From: Klebsiella sp. BIGb0407
GTDB lineage: Bacteria > Pseudomonadota > Gammaproteobacteria > Enterobacterales > Enterobacteriaceae
Direction: 5' to 3'
Assembly (NCBI RefSeq): GCF_024807845.1
Contig: NZ_JANUEQ010000010.1
Span: forward strand, 122,667-186,666
DNA: 64,000 nucleotides
Made by a program: the position numbers and the translations under genes. Each line of letters opens with the position of its first letter. The first letter of the stretch is position 1. The notes below the pieces were generated by a model, which saw only the letters and a list, made by a program, of their open reading frames with translations, searched no databases and was not told the origin of the DNA. This document shows, in pieces, positions 1 to 8,164 of the stretch.

Positions 1-504
1 TATTCCATTATAAGTCTTAGTAGCTGGTGTGACATGATCATGAAATCTTAAATGACAAAATTTGACACCCGGATATATTTTTATTGAGTTGCAAGAGTTA
101 TTAATTATTTCAAAAGTAATTGATGATGGTTCATTTTCACCAAAAGATGCCGCAACATGACATGAGCTAAAATTAACGCCAAGACCTATACGAGCATAGC
201 AAGATAGTTGGTAAAGTTCGGCACAAATTGTATGATCCAATGAAATCATTTCGACTGATGATGCTAATATAAACTCCCCAGGATGAATTATCAATCCAGT
301 ATCGTCCAAGTCAATCTCATCAAAAAACACTGAAGTATCTGTGTGTTTAGTATCTATAAATGACTCAGTTTTTTTCATCCGGAAAACTTTTTTATCAATT
401 CTAAGCAGATAACTAGATGGCCTCATGCATTCATCAGAATGGTTAGCAATAAATATAGAACCAGAATTTATCTTTTTAATAATATCAATATTAGAATAGA
501 TCAT
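1..504 (-). CDS. dCTP deaminase / dUTPase-fold protein (partial, 3' end outside window)
   Basis: The reading frame is open from an ATG at 504 to the window edge, giving 168 codons, so the C-terminus is missing. The pattern is that of the DCD/dUTPase trimeric fold: an 'ARIGLGVNFSS' segment aligns with the 'ARLGL' motif of dCTP deaminase, followed by a 'ITFEIINN' strand whose Glu matches the catalytic Glu of DCD, then 'IYPGVKFCHLRF', matching the conserved 'L.PGM.I..L.F' strand. Family members deaminate dCTP or hydrolyse dUTP. The ATG overlaps the end of the upstream kinase-like gene by 14 nt, so it is the third gene of a translationally coupled operon. Whether it acts on free nucleotides or on a signal nucleotide is unknown. 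Confidence 0.7.
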   Translation of the reverse strand, partial: MIYSNIDIIKKINSGSIFIANHSDECMRPSSYLLRIDKKVFRMKKTESFIDTKHTDTSVFFDEIDLDDTGLIIHPGEFILASSVEMISLDHTICAELYQLSCYARIGLGVNFSSCHVAASFGENEPSSITFEIINNSCNSIKIYPGVKFCHLRFHDHVTPATKTYNGI

Positions 505-1222
505 ATTTAAGCTCCGTGTAATTATCTTTACTTCCAAACCCATAATGCTGTTTATTGTATGAAAAATCAGATAATAGTTCTGGAGGAATAATTATTGATT
601 TCAACATATCCCTTTCTAAAATATCTAAAGCTTCAGAGTCCAATAAATAGTTCCCTGAAACACCTTCAGACTTCTGCCTAATATTTTCAATGCTCCATTC
701 AGTTATTTTTGTAGGACTGTCAAACCCCACATGATATGTGGGTACACCTTCCTTTATGAAGAGAATGAGATCGGCATCGACTATTGGCGCTATGCTGGCG
801 GCAAGGCTATCAGTGGAGAGAATGTTAGGATTTGGTCTAATAAAATAGCATGCATGCTCATCTTTATTAAAATCCATTAAGTTTTCCAAATCGACCTCTG
901 ATGGACAAACGTTCACATCATTTTCAACTAAATTGTTGATGATAATTTTATGTAGAGTACTTACAATATCACAACCGATAGCAGACGTAATCTTGCCATT
1001 CTTATTGAGAACTTTAGATAAATTGGTATACATAAATGCACCAACACCACCTGAAACTATATAAAATGTGCATTCCGGATTGGATTTTAAAACATTAGAA
1101 ATACCTAAATAAAAATCAGGCTCTATATGGAAATTTCTATAACTCCACCAAGACACATCTTGAGCTTGATGCTTATCTTTTATCCGCCCACCACCTGGTA
1201 GCCTTATGATGATTTTATTCAT
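491..1222 (-). CDS. amino acid kinase / UMP kinase-like protein
   Basis: A 243-residue protein with features of the amino-acid-kinase fold. It has an N-terminal 'IIIRLPGGG' glycine loop, a 'YIVSGGVGAF' segment like the nucleotide-binding GG loop of UMP kinase, a helix 'AIGCDIVSTLHKIIINNL' like the UMP kinase substrate helix, and 'IVDADLILFIKEGVPTYH', resembling the 'aDa.ilaT.vdGvy' strand. The family transfers phosphate from ATP to UMP, carbamate, amino acids or isopentenyl phosphate; the substrate here cannot be read from sequence. It overlaps the upstream Nudix gene by 8 nt and the downstream DCD gene by 14 nt. The fold assignment is by pattern only and could be wrong. Confidence 0.5.
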   Translation of the reverse strand: MNKIIIRLPGGGRIKDKHQAQDVSWWSYRNFHIEPDFYLGISNVLKSNPECTFYIVSGGVGAFMYTNLSKVLNKNGKITSAIGCDIVSTLHKIIINNLVENDVNVCPSEVDLENLMDFNKDEHACYFIRPNPNILSTDSLAASIAPIVDADLILFIKEGVPTYHVGFDSPTKITEWSIENIRQKSEGVSGNYLLDSEALDILERDMLKSIIIPPELLSDFSYNKQHYGFGSKDNYTELKYDLF

Positions 1223-3083
1223 GGATATATCCCAATCGTTTAAATATCAAATATGCACCTTCAGTCAAATTATCTTTCACGCTCTCAATTTCACTTAAGG
1301 AAATCCATTCCAGAGATTCAATTTCTGTTCTGTCAAATTTCAAAACTTCAATATCAATAAACTCGTTTGATAAATAAATATACCAGTCATGTAGCGCCAA
1401 ACCATGTCTACACCGATCTTCTACACCACATTCTTTTTTTAGATATTCATAATTGCAAAAATCTATACCTAACTCTTCCTTAACCTCCCTTACAATAGCA
1501 TCATCAGGGTTTTCACCATTTTCAAGATGCCCAGCTACAATACTAAATCTATGATTATACGCTGAATCAGACTTCTTTATTAGTAGAATCTTATCTTCAT
1601 TAATGAACATTGCAGCTACTGTAATATGATACTGATTCTTGTATTCATTAGAACCTATATATATTCCTGCGGTATTGCTACTATCATAGTGAGCTGAAAA
1701 AGATTCAATGCTATCTTTTACTGTTTTGTTTAAGGGAATCTTAGAACAATATCTAGAATAACAAATAGATTCAACAATTGAATCTATCCATTCAGATGCC
1801 TGAGCGTCATCAATGCTAGTCGTTAATCTATTCTTATTGGCTAGTAATTCTTCAGGTAAAACCTTTTGTTCCAACAACCAAAGACTTAACTCAGATAGGG
1901 CTTTATTTTTAAAATCAACAAGTTCATTTTCATTCAAACTGAGTCTTTGCACTTTTTCATTTAATGATGTGTAAGAATTGATTGATTGCATTACATCATC
2001 AAACAATGACGAGGATTCAACCTCAACACCAAACCTATATAGATTATTTGCATAGGTTAAATTCCCGGGCTGAATTTGCATGAATTTTTTGTTTTTAAGG
2101 ATCTTTATTTTTACGCCAGGATAAAAATCCCTGAAAACATTAACATTTACTTCAACTCCTCCAGTCCTAGATAATTCAACGAGACTACTAATCGAACTAA
2201 TTATTTTCATAACACGCCTAATGACATCTAATTTTTCATCGACCTCTCCATCAGAGTTGATAATAAATTGACCTACAGGCGTGGCAAAGAAAGGATTTCT
2301 GTATTCCGTGAACATATTCGAAATTGCTGAATCCGTTTTAACAAAGGGGCTACATATAAAAAATGAAATCTTTTTAATATTTGTATTATTATGCCTCAGT
2401 AAATTAATTATGTCAGAGGACACTTGGGATGTTGTACTAAAAACAATCATTTCATCGTTTTCAGTAGTCTGTAGCGCTTTATTAAAATTATCGTCAGAGT
2501 ATTTTTTAAGATCATCTGCAACTTGATAAGTTGTATCATCAATCGTTGATAAGTTATCCTTAACGTTATAATTCAAGTTATTTAATGAGCTAGACAATAG
2601 AGCAGATCTATACAAATTATATTTTGCTGCTTTACATGATATATTTCTAAAATCAGAGACGGTTAGATTTGGTTGTATTGTGAATGGATTTTTCTCACCC
2701 TGCATAGCTAAAAGTAATGCAGCACACTCAATAGGTGACGATATCTCGATGAAATCTCTAGTTAAACCCACTTTATTGAAATATTTTTTAACTGCAATAT
2801 TTAATTGAACAAGCAAATCTTGAAAGTCTTTCTCCTTGTTGTAAGCTTTAAAAGAAGTAATAATCTTTCTGTTAAAGCTAGCGCGAGAAGAAAAATAAAC
2901 AAGATAATTCAAATGATTAGGGTATGACCAAAGATAAACCATTGCCGCAATGAGCACTGCAACTGTTGCATTTGAAAAATCTCCTTCGCTTAGTTTCATG
3001 TACAGGAAAAACATCAGAAATATGAATATTACAACTTGGATAATAAGTTTATTTTTGTTGCTCAACACAATATATTCCTTCAT
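1215..3083 (-). CDS. membrane-anchored protein with C-terminal Nudix hydrolase domain
   Basis: A 622-residue protein. Two hydrophobic segments lie near the N-terminus (about residues 12-30 and 37-55), so it is probably a membrane protein with a cytoplasmic body. Residues about 60-450 match no family I can name; one stretch (about 200-370) faintly recalls PLD-like proteins but has no HKD motif. The C-terminal 150 residues carry a complete Nudix box (G-x5-E-x7-REVKEELGI), preceded by a strand 'ITVAAMFINEDKILLIKK' typical of Nudix domains. Nudix enzymes cleave a nucleoside diphosphate linked to another group. It is the first gene of the overlapping Nudix-kinase-DCD operon. No clear Shine-Dalgarno precedes the ATG at 3083, and a TATAAT lies about 6 nt upstream of it, so the transcript may be leaderless. 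Confidence 0.75.
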   Translation of the reverse strand: MKEYIVLSNKNKLIIQVVIFIFLMFFLYMKLSEGDFSNATVAVLIAAMVYLWSYPNHLNYLVYFSSRASFNRKIITSFKAYNKEKDFQDLLVQLNIAVKKYFNKVGLTRDFIEISSPIECAALLLAMQGEKNPFTIQPNLTVSDFRNISCKAAKYNLYRSALLSSSLNNLNYNVKDNLSTIDDTTYQVADDLKKYSDDNFNKALQTTENDEMIVFSTTSQVSSDIINLLRHNNTNIKKISFFICSPFVKTDSAISNMFTEYRNPFFATPVGQFIINSDGEVDEKLDVIRRVMKIISSISSLVELSRTGGVEVNVNVFRDFYPGVKIKILKNKKFMQIQPGNLTYANNLYRFGVEVESSSLFDDVMQSINSYTSLNEKVQRLSLNENELVDFKNKALSELSLWLLEQKVLPEELLANKNRLTTSIDDAQASEWIDSIVESICYSRYCSKIPLNKTVKDSIESFSAHYDSSNTAGIYIGSNEYKNQYHITVAAMFINEDKILLIKKSDSAYNHRFSIVAGHLENGENPDDAIVREVKEELGIDFCNYEYLKKECGVEDRCRHGLALHDWYIYLSNEFIDIEVLKFDRTEIESLEWISLSEIESVKDNLTEGAYLIFKRLGYIHE

Positions 3084-3135
3084 GAGAGAATTATAATAAC
3101 CAATTATTCATAATAAAGGCTAAACCGCAACTTAC

Positions 3136-3345
3136 TTTATCTCCTTCAACACCAACATACTCTGCATTTCTTTAATCCTAGGTAATCGGCGAATCACCGA
3201 CATCGCGAAATCCGAATACGCACCTATATCTGCGGCAACTACTTGTAATAAGAAATCCGCATAGCCACCGATGCTGTAGCAGGAAATCACATTATCTAGC
3301 GCCATGACTTCTTGTTCGAATTTGCGCCCTTCGCTGCACTATCGT
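3136..3345 (-). pseudogene. Lrp/AsnC family regulator, C-terminal remnant
   Basis: The minus strand encodes only the ligand-binding (RAM) tail of an Lrp/AsnC regulator: 'KFEQEVMALDNVISCYSIGG' followed by 'YADFLLQVVAADIGAYSDF' and a terminal 'RLPRIKEMQSMLVLKEIK' before the stop. The helix-turn-helix half is absent, and the frame runs directly into the DUF2000 remnant on the opposite strand. Lrp-family genes are often found next to DUF2000 genes, so the two may once have been a divergent pair. Confidence 0.65.
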
Positions 3346-3732
3346 GATCGATCATCAGTTGCCCGCCGAATTAGTAATGAATGCTGCAAGTGTTATCGGC
3401 ATAAGTTTTGGAACGTTGATAGGGAATTTAGTCGGAGCAGATCAATGGCGATCGGATGGCGTCAATTATCTCGGCGTGATTGTTGCACCGCTGCCGGTGT
3501 TATTGGCGGAAGGCAATTATCTGCGCGAGTTGCAGCAGGTGAGCAGCGCGGACAGCGAGATTTTCGCCATGCCTTTTAGCGCTTGGCACAGTCATGCAAA
3601 GCATACGCGGAAAATGGTGAACGCATCGCCAGCACGTCGAGCGAACATATTGAGTTGGTGGCAATGGGTTAGGTTGGGTCGAAGAAGAAGATCAACCAGT
3701 TGAGCGGGAGTTCGAAGTTGTACCGTTGAGGA
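3346..3732 (+). pseudogene. DUF2000 family protein, frameshifted and interrupted
   Basis: The plus strand reads 'IDHQLPAELVMNAASVIG', then 'VGADQWRSDGVNYLGVI' and 'APLPVLLAEGNYLRELQQ', which matches the DUF2000 pattern (an 'N.aa.lg' motif, then a 'PIPIL' strand). Near 3572 the similarity jumps frame to 'LAQSCKAYAENGERIAST', continues to 'ELVAMG', meets an in-frame TAG at 3667, and resumes as 'VGSKKKINQLSGSSKLYR' before a stop, the usual DUF2000 ending. At least one frameshift and one nonsense codon make it a pseudogene. The true 5' end is not evident. Confidence 0.6.
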
Positions 3733-3794
3733 TTTGTTGCGATATCGTGTGCAATGCGCGTTAATTTTGCGCAATTATCTCGCTTGTTTCAAAT

Positions 3795-4030
3795 TTACAT
3801 CCGCGCTTCCAGCGGCATGGCGATTTTCTTCGCTTTCGGCTTTAGGCCGAACAGCATCGAAGCAATGCTTGAACGCTTGATGATCATGTAATAGAGCGCA
3901 CCCGCCGCCATGCCAATCACGAAATCAATCAGCACATACACAATCGACCAGTTGGCTGGCAGCCATCTATCCATCAGCCACGAGAAGACAATCACCATTG
4001 GATAATGCAGCAGATAAATGATTAGCTTTC
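3795..4030 (-). pseudogene. acyltransferase 3 family, C-terminal fragment
   Basis: An open frame from an internal ATG at 3998 encodes the last two membrane helices and basic tail ('VYVLIDFVIGMAAGALYYMI') typical of acyltransferase-3 proteins. The segment just upstream, 'IIYLLHYPMVIVFSW', is the characteristic YLlHyP signature of this family, but it follows an in-frame stop (TAA) and a frame change from 'LSES'. The N-terminal helices and active-site region are not present as an intact frame, so this is a decayed O-acyltransferase. Confidence 0.5.
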
Positions 4031-4299
4031 AGACAGCGTAACACGTCTCCGGCAACTGTGTTACCCGCACGTTTCCGCTTCGCTTGCTCCATTCCGGAAT
4101 GCGATGGCGAGAGTAAAAATGCCGCAGACCCTCAATAAGTTTCGAAAAGCAATCCCATATGTTCGAACGTTGAAGAAACTAATAATTCGTCAGGATTTTG
4201 ATAGAAGTAACCCTCATCGGTCAAAAACACTCTGAGTGCCCCGGCACGAAAAGCAACACGCAGGCCGTGCGGATGATGCTCAGATCCGCATGGCGTACC

Positions 4300-4513
4300 A
4301 GCCATATACCTGAGCGAGGTTGTTTACGTTGGCTTTTGCCAAATAAAACGCGATGTACCGTACATCCATGCACCTACCACACTGAGCAGCACTGCCAGCC
4401 TGAATCCCTCCTTCTTTGCGCGGAGAATTCAAGTTCATTATCGGGGTAAAGTAGACGAATTCTTGGGTAGCGGTGCCAAGAACAATTCCCATCAATACCT
4501 TTACCTCCACCAT
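4300..4513 (-). pseudogene. decayed membrane protein fragment
   Basis: The minus strand starts with an ATG at 4513 and reads 'VLMGIVLGTATQEFVYFTP'. After a one-base frame change near 4410 it continues as 'FRLAVLLSVVGAWMYGTS' and then stops. The combined product would have two hydrophobic helices. I do not recognise the family. The frame break and the neighbouring remnants suggest a pseudogene. Confidence 0.3.
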
Positions 4514-4624
4514 GTGCTTAGCATCATAGCCTACTGACCTGCTTCCTGTTGTTTAATACACCACGTTTTAAGTAATGACTTCATCATGCTGTGAATGCCT
4601 TCTCTTCGCTCATAAAGGACAAAC

Positions 4625-4661
4625 ATACTCAAATCTCCCACATTGAAGGAGATTAGAGTAT
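4625..4661. repeat. 14-bp inverted repeat
   Basis: The arms ATACTCAAATCTCC (4625-4638) and GGAGATTAGAGTAT (4648-4661) are complementary at 13 of 14 positions with a 9-nt loop. There is no adjacent T-run on either strand, so a simple terminator is unlikely. It may be an end or protein-binding site of a mobile element. Confidence 0.5.
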
Positions 4662-4825
4662 GAACATGTCACCGTAGGACAAAGGTCGTATCATCGGCCA
4701 AAAAAGACCACTTCAGATATCTCATATGTGGGATTCGATTAAGACTTGTGACCTGCTCCCCATTAATTAACACTTTAGATTTTTCGTTTAATCTTCATAA
4801 ACAGAAAGTTATGACCTCCCGCGCC

Positions 4826-4892
4826 AGCTCAGACCAGACTGTCAGGCATAGTTGTGTTCTTTCAACAGAACCTGTCAGCATAAGTCTGAGCT
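4826..4892. repeat. inverted repeat AGCTCAGAC / GTCTGAGCT
   Basis: Perfect 9-bp arms at 4826-4834 and 4884-4892 enclose about 49 nt, including a GTCAGGCATA segment and a related CTGTCAGCATA segment. The spacing would allow a long stem-loop RNA or a paired protein-binding site. It lies downstream of the polymerase-like gene. Confidence 0.4.
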
Positions 4893-4987
4893 GACACACC
4901 TGAGTTAACGCCAAGAACGACGTTAGACCGTCGACTAGCTAAATCACATACGATTTAATGGTATATGCCTTCATACAACTTTTAAAA

Positions 4988-6490
4988 TTAACAGCTATGC
5001 TTCAATACAATCTCCAAATAAGGGTGTTTCCAATCATCATCTGCGAGTTTATGCAAACTCACAAAACCATCGTGCTCAAGCGCACAAACTCCTTTGTGTG
5101 AGCTAACATAGTCATATACTGCCCTACTCTCCAATCCTTGAATCATATGAGCCAATAACTTACGTCTCATCACATCACTACGCCATTTTTTGCTCTGTCC
5201 ATCGTTGGATTTTTTGTATGTACAATTGAATGTTTGCCCTACAGCATTCCTGACACATAGTCCGTGACGATTTTTAGTACCATTACGGAGATAACATTCA
5301 GCAAGCTCTTCAAGCCCCCTTTTTAATGCTTTAGTTGCCTTTTTCCAACGTTTAAGAAACAACATGACATCCTTATCATGATAAAATTTATTCAGCTTTT
5401 TATATAACGAACTATGGGGAGAACAACTCACAGAACCCGCATTGAAAATGGTACTAAAACGGACTGTTTTCACTAACTCATCATCTATTCCGAGTTTACG
5501 CTTAATGAAATCAGTCTCAAGTACGGATAATATTTTTGTATTAATCCCATAATACTTAAGCTCCTGCTTAAGTATCTCTAACTGACAACCTTTAATATCA
5601 TAGTTAAATCCTTGCTCAAGACATGCCCACTTCATCTTACTAGGTAAATACTGAAATCCTGTCCCTATTTCAAATGAACGGCTACCAATATTAGCAATCT
5701 TGTAGGCTTGTCTGTATGCTACTATTAATGGTTGAGATGATATAACCTCAACACCAACCTCACATAAATGAGAAATAAAACGAGTGTAGTATCCTGCATT
5801 CTTTACTGTTGGGTTCTTTTGGCAAAAATTGATCAACTTATCGATATTAATATTCAAAGGTTCAAGCTGGCTATAAACAGTCTTTACTGTACTACGCAGC
5901 TCATCTGAAGGAATATCTCGTTTTGTTATTTCATGTTTGGGGATGCCAAGTACACCTTTGCGTTGGTTAAAAAATTGTTCTAATGTACCTTCTGTGTTCC
6001 GTTTGCCAAAGATATTGGTCAAATATGTATGTCTATCATCACGTTTAAGGTAATTATTCCGTTCCTCAGGAAATAGGCTCTTTAAAAATATTTTGGACAG
6101 TGCAAATTCCCTGCATAATTTTTTCATCCTAGACTTTTCGACTATTTTAATAATCTTTGCTTCAACTAATTTTTCAAGCGCACGTTCATATCCTAAATCT
6201 CTTGAGGCTTTGAACGCCTCAGGACAGACTTTCACCCCAAGTTCATAAGGAAAAGGCACTGAATATGTCCATTTTTTATTACCTTTAAATCGCGCTTTAT
6301 TTTTGCTATTTCGGCTCACTGTTGCCGAACAAATTAGATGTTGAAGAAATAGTGCAATACTCCGGTAATAACCTTGTTTCTTATATCCGCAAGCTGTTTT
6401 ATCAAAAGGGATAGAAAATACTGTTTTTTTAAACAATCCCAGCGTTTCCTCAGTAACAAGGATGTTATCTTTAGTGCAGTAAGGTTTCAT
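4988..6490 (-). CDS. family-A polymerase-like replication protein
   Basis: A 500-residue protein whose C-terminal half shows, in order, the three polymerase motifs of the Pol I / T7 RNA polymerase superfamily. Motif A is 'YDIKGCQLEIL' (Asp298). A motif-B-like helix 'VKTVRFSTIFNAG' (about 340-352) compares with 'aK..nFgiiYG' of Pol I. Motif C is 'LEHDGFV' (His473-Asp474), preceded by the helix 'IQGLESRAVYDYV'. No 5'- or 3'-exonuclease domain is apparent, and the N-terminal half is unrecognised. Members could copy an excised element. It lies 451 bp from the Rep_trans-like gene on the same strand and ends in AT-rich DNA. Motif spacing in A is not canonical, so the assignment needs a profile or fold search. 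Confidence 0.45.
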   Translation of the reverse strand: MKPYCTKDNILVTEETLGLFKKTVFSIPFDKTACGYKKQGYYRSIALFLQHLICSATVSRNSKNKARFKGNKKWTYSVPFPYELGVKVCPEAFKASRDLGYERALEKLVEAKIIKIVEKSRMKKLCREFALSKIFLKSLFPEERNNYLKRDDRHTYLTNIFGKRNTEGTLEQFFNQRKGVLGIPKHEITKRDIPSDELRSTVKTVYSQLEPLNINIDKLINFCQKNPTVKNAGYYTRFISHLCEVGVEVISSQPLIVAYRQAYKIANIGSRSFEIGTGFQYLPSKMKWACLEQGFNYDIKGCQLEILKQELKYYGINTKILSVLETDFIKRKLGIDDELVKTVRFSTIFNAGSVSCSPHSSLYKKLNKFYHDKDVMLFLKRWKKATKALKRGLEELAECYLRNGTKNRHGLCVRNAVGQTFNCTYKKSNDGQSKKWRSDVMRRKLLAHMIQGLESRAVYDYVSSHKGVCALEHDGFVSLHKLADDDWKHPYLEIVLKHSC

Positions 6491-6941
6491 ATAAGTTTAT
6501 CCAATTTATTGAGTAAACTTAATTACTTCCGTACAAAAAACTGAGACTACCTAGCTCAGCTAGCCCCAAAAAAACATAGTAATCTCAGAGAATACTTAAA
6601 TCACAGAATGATGCCTAGGTGCATGCCAGAAGATATATAGACATACCTATCAAGTAGTTTCAGGGTCAGGTGAGTTTTTCCTCTCCAATACTATAGCTAT
6701 ATATGATCATAACATTATGATGCTGATTGCCAGCATCAGATGGTACACATCCAGATTCATAAGCATAAGATGCTTACCATGCTTATATATATTGGTAGAG
6801 AGATATACCTATCTATATCCTAGTAGCCTATTATTGATTACAAAAAATACGGTAATATTTATTACCTCCTGAAAGTTCATCCACTACCTAGGCTTATAAA
6901 TGAATGGCACTCCAGAGTTCAGGAGTGCCTCTCATGTGCGA
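6491..6941. other. AT-rich intergenic region with several palindromes
   Basis: About 450 bp between the two replication genes hold no convincing gene. It contains GATGCTG-N5-CAGCATC (arms 6719-6725 and 6731-6737), TAAGCAT-AAG-ATGCTTA (6760-6776) and many TATATA-type steps. The layout, palindromes in AT-rich DNA between two replication genes, is compatible with a replication origin, but no known origin type is recognisable. Confidence 0.35.
6906..6929 (-). terminator. stem-loop downstream of the Rep_trans-like gene
   Basis: GGCACTCC and GGAGTGCC (8-bp perfect arms, 8-nt loop) lie 12 bp beyond the stop codon of the minus-strand gene ending at 6942. The following minus-strand sequence has only a weak T-rich stretch, so termination may be inefficient. 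Confidence 0.4.
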
Positions 6942-8162
6942 TTAAATAATCATTCTCCTGGGTATTACACTCCCTCTGGTATGTATTCTTTGTTTCAACA
7001 ACCATTTCTTCCGGTTTTCTGCCCCCCAGTACTGTGGTTTTCCTAAAATGCCTAACTTACCGATCAATAAATGCAAGCCACACCATATTTCATCCTTATT
7101 AAAAACGTCTACACGATTGTTTTTCAGGCTATTATCAAGCTGTTTCAATAGACTTTTAGCATTATAAGGGTTGGTATCCTGAATATATATACGTAATTCT
7201 GGTAACGTTAAACGTGATAGTAGTTCCTCGTAATTTAAATCGAGCCCTTTTATCATTAATGGCTTTCTATAGAACTGTATCCTTTCCAGCAAGTTATGCA
7301 AATTATGAAGCTCACGTAACAGAAGCTTCTTTCCTTTCGGTTTATAACGCACTTCAAGCCGTAAAAATTGCCGATAATCTTTATTATCACACCAATTAGA
7401 GATTATCATTTCTAATTTTTCATCATCCAATGCTTTCAAGGATTCAAGATCATCACCAACATCTAATTTTTCATAACAAGCCATGTGATACTCTGACTCG
7501 GGACTACCGAGTCGTAGTCCCTGTAACTCTCCATTATTCGGATAATGCTTACCATCGCGTGAAGCCTTAAAGCCAATATGACAATCAGAAAGCCGCATAG
7601 AATAGATATCTAAAGCATAATCAATACGGGTTATCCATGCCTTCTTCATAAACTGATAAATATGCTTTCCTAAACGATTCTTCTTCCCTAAATATACAAT
7701 TAACTTTGTTATATCTTCAGCTAAGAAATGTTGAGGACTAATTTCTAATCTTATAGCCCCTCGACCTTCATATCCATTAGCTGCTTTGAAGTCTTTTTTC
7801 GTAGGTTTGTAATAAATAACCAAAACTTGCTTTTTATTAATCCGGGAATTTATTACAACTTGGTAACAGTATAATTCCTTAATATGCTGACACGTGGTTT
7901 TACCATGCCTAATACAATAAAAATCATCACTTTTTAATCTTCTTAACATATCGTAAAGATCTTCTAAATGAATATTTTCAACATTACCTACCACACTTAA
8001 TTTATCAAATCGGTGTGTCATTGGATGATTACCAGATTGATCATTAATCGGAATTGATAAACCCAAATTATCCAACCTTAAGCTATCACTACCTTCATTC
8101 TTTATCCCCGTAGTATCTGATATCTGATCATAGGGGGTTGTAGCAGGCTTATAGAGAGGCAT
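6942..8162 (-). CDS. Rep_trans-like replication initiation protein
   Basis: About 406 residues. Three signatures of the Rep_trans / phage replication initiation factor family are visible in order: 'WITRIDYALDIYS', like 't.RiDlalD'; 'LRLGSPESEYHMACYEK', like the 'yiGsr.s...~rYdK' motif; and 'FLRLEVRYKPK', like 'RiEvrlk'. Family members nick the origin and start rolling-circle or phage/ICE replication. I chose the ATG at 8162 because a strong GGGAGGG lies 8 nt upstream, inside the end of the AlpA-like gene; an upstream ATG at 8195 would overlap that gene by 31 nt. The tight spacing indicates cotranscription with the AlpA-like gene. Confidence 0.6.
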   Translation of the reverse strand: MPLYKPATTPYDQISDTTGIKNEGSDSLRLDNLGLSIPINDQSGNHPMTHRFDKLSVVGNVENIHLEDLYDMLRRLKSDDFYCIRHGKTTCQHIKELYCYQVVINSRINKKQVLVIYYKPTKKDFKAANGYEGRGAIRLEISPQHFLAEDITKLIVYLGKKNRLGKHIYQFMKKAWITRIDYALDIYSMRLSDCHIGFKASRDGKHYPNNGELQGLRLGSPESEYHMACYEKLDVGDDLESLKALDDEKLEMIISNWCDNKDYRQFLRLEVRYKPKGKKLLLRELHNLHNLLERIQFYRKPLMIKGLDLNYEELLSRLTLPELRIYIQDTNPYNAKSLLKQLDNSLKNNRVDVFNKDEIWCGLHLLIGKLGILGKPQYWGAENRKKWLLKQRIHTRGSVIPRRMII

Positions 8163-8164
8163 GA

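Larger units (their letters stand above)
4514..4987. other. gene-free interval with two long hairpins
   Basis: No convincing coding sequence is visible over about 470 bp between the decayed genes and the polymerase-like gene. Two strong inverted repeats, annotated separately at 4625-4661 and 4826-4892, are its main structure. The left boundary of the replication module of the element may fall here, but I found no direct repeat matching the integrase end. Confidence 0.4.

Noticed and set aside
2281..2526. Plus-strand 81-codon frame antisense to the Nudix gene
   Set aside because: It lies wholly inside a well-supported minus-strand gene and has no ribosome binding site or recognised motif.
3592..3774. 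Minus-strand 60-codon frame across the DUF2000 remnant
   Set aside because: The plus strand carries the recognisable DUF2000 ending; the antisense frame has no family match.
4198..4449. Plus-strand 83-codon frame in the decayed region
   Set aside because: The minus strand here shows membrane-protein remnants in two frames; the plus frame is rich in Cys and Arg with no pattern.
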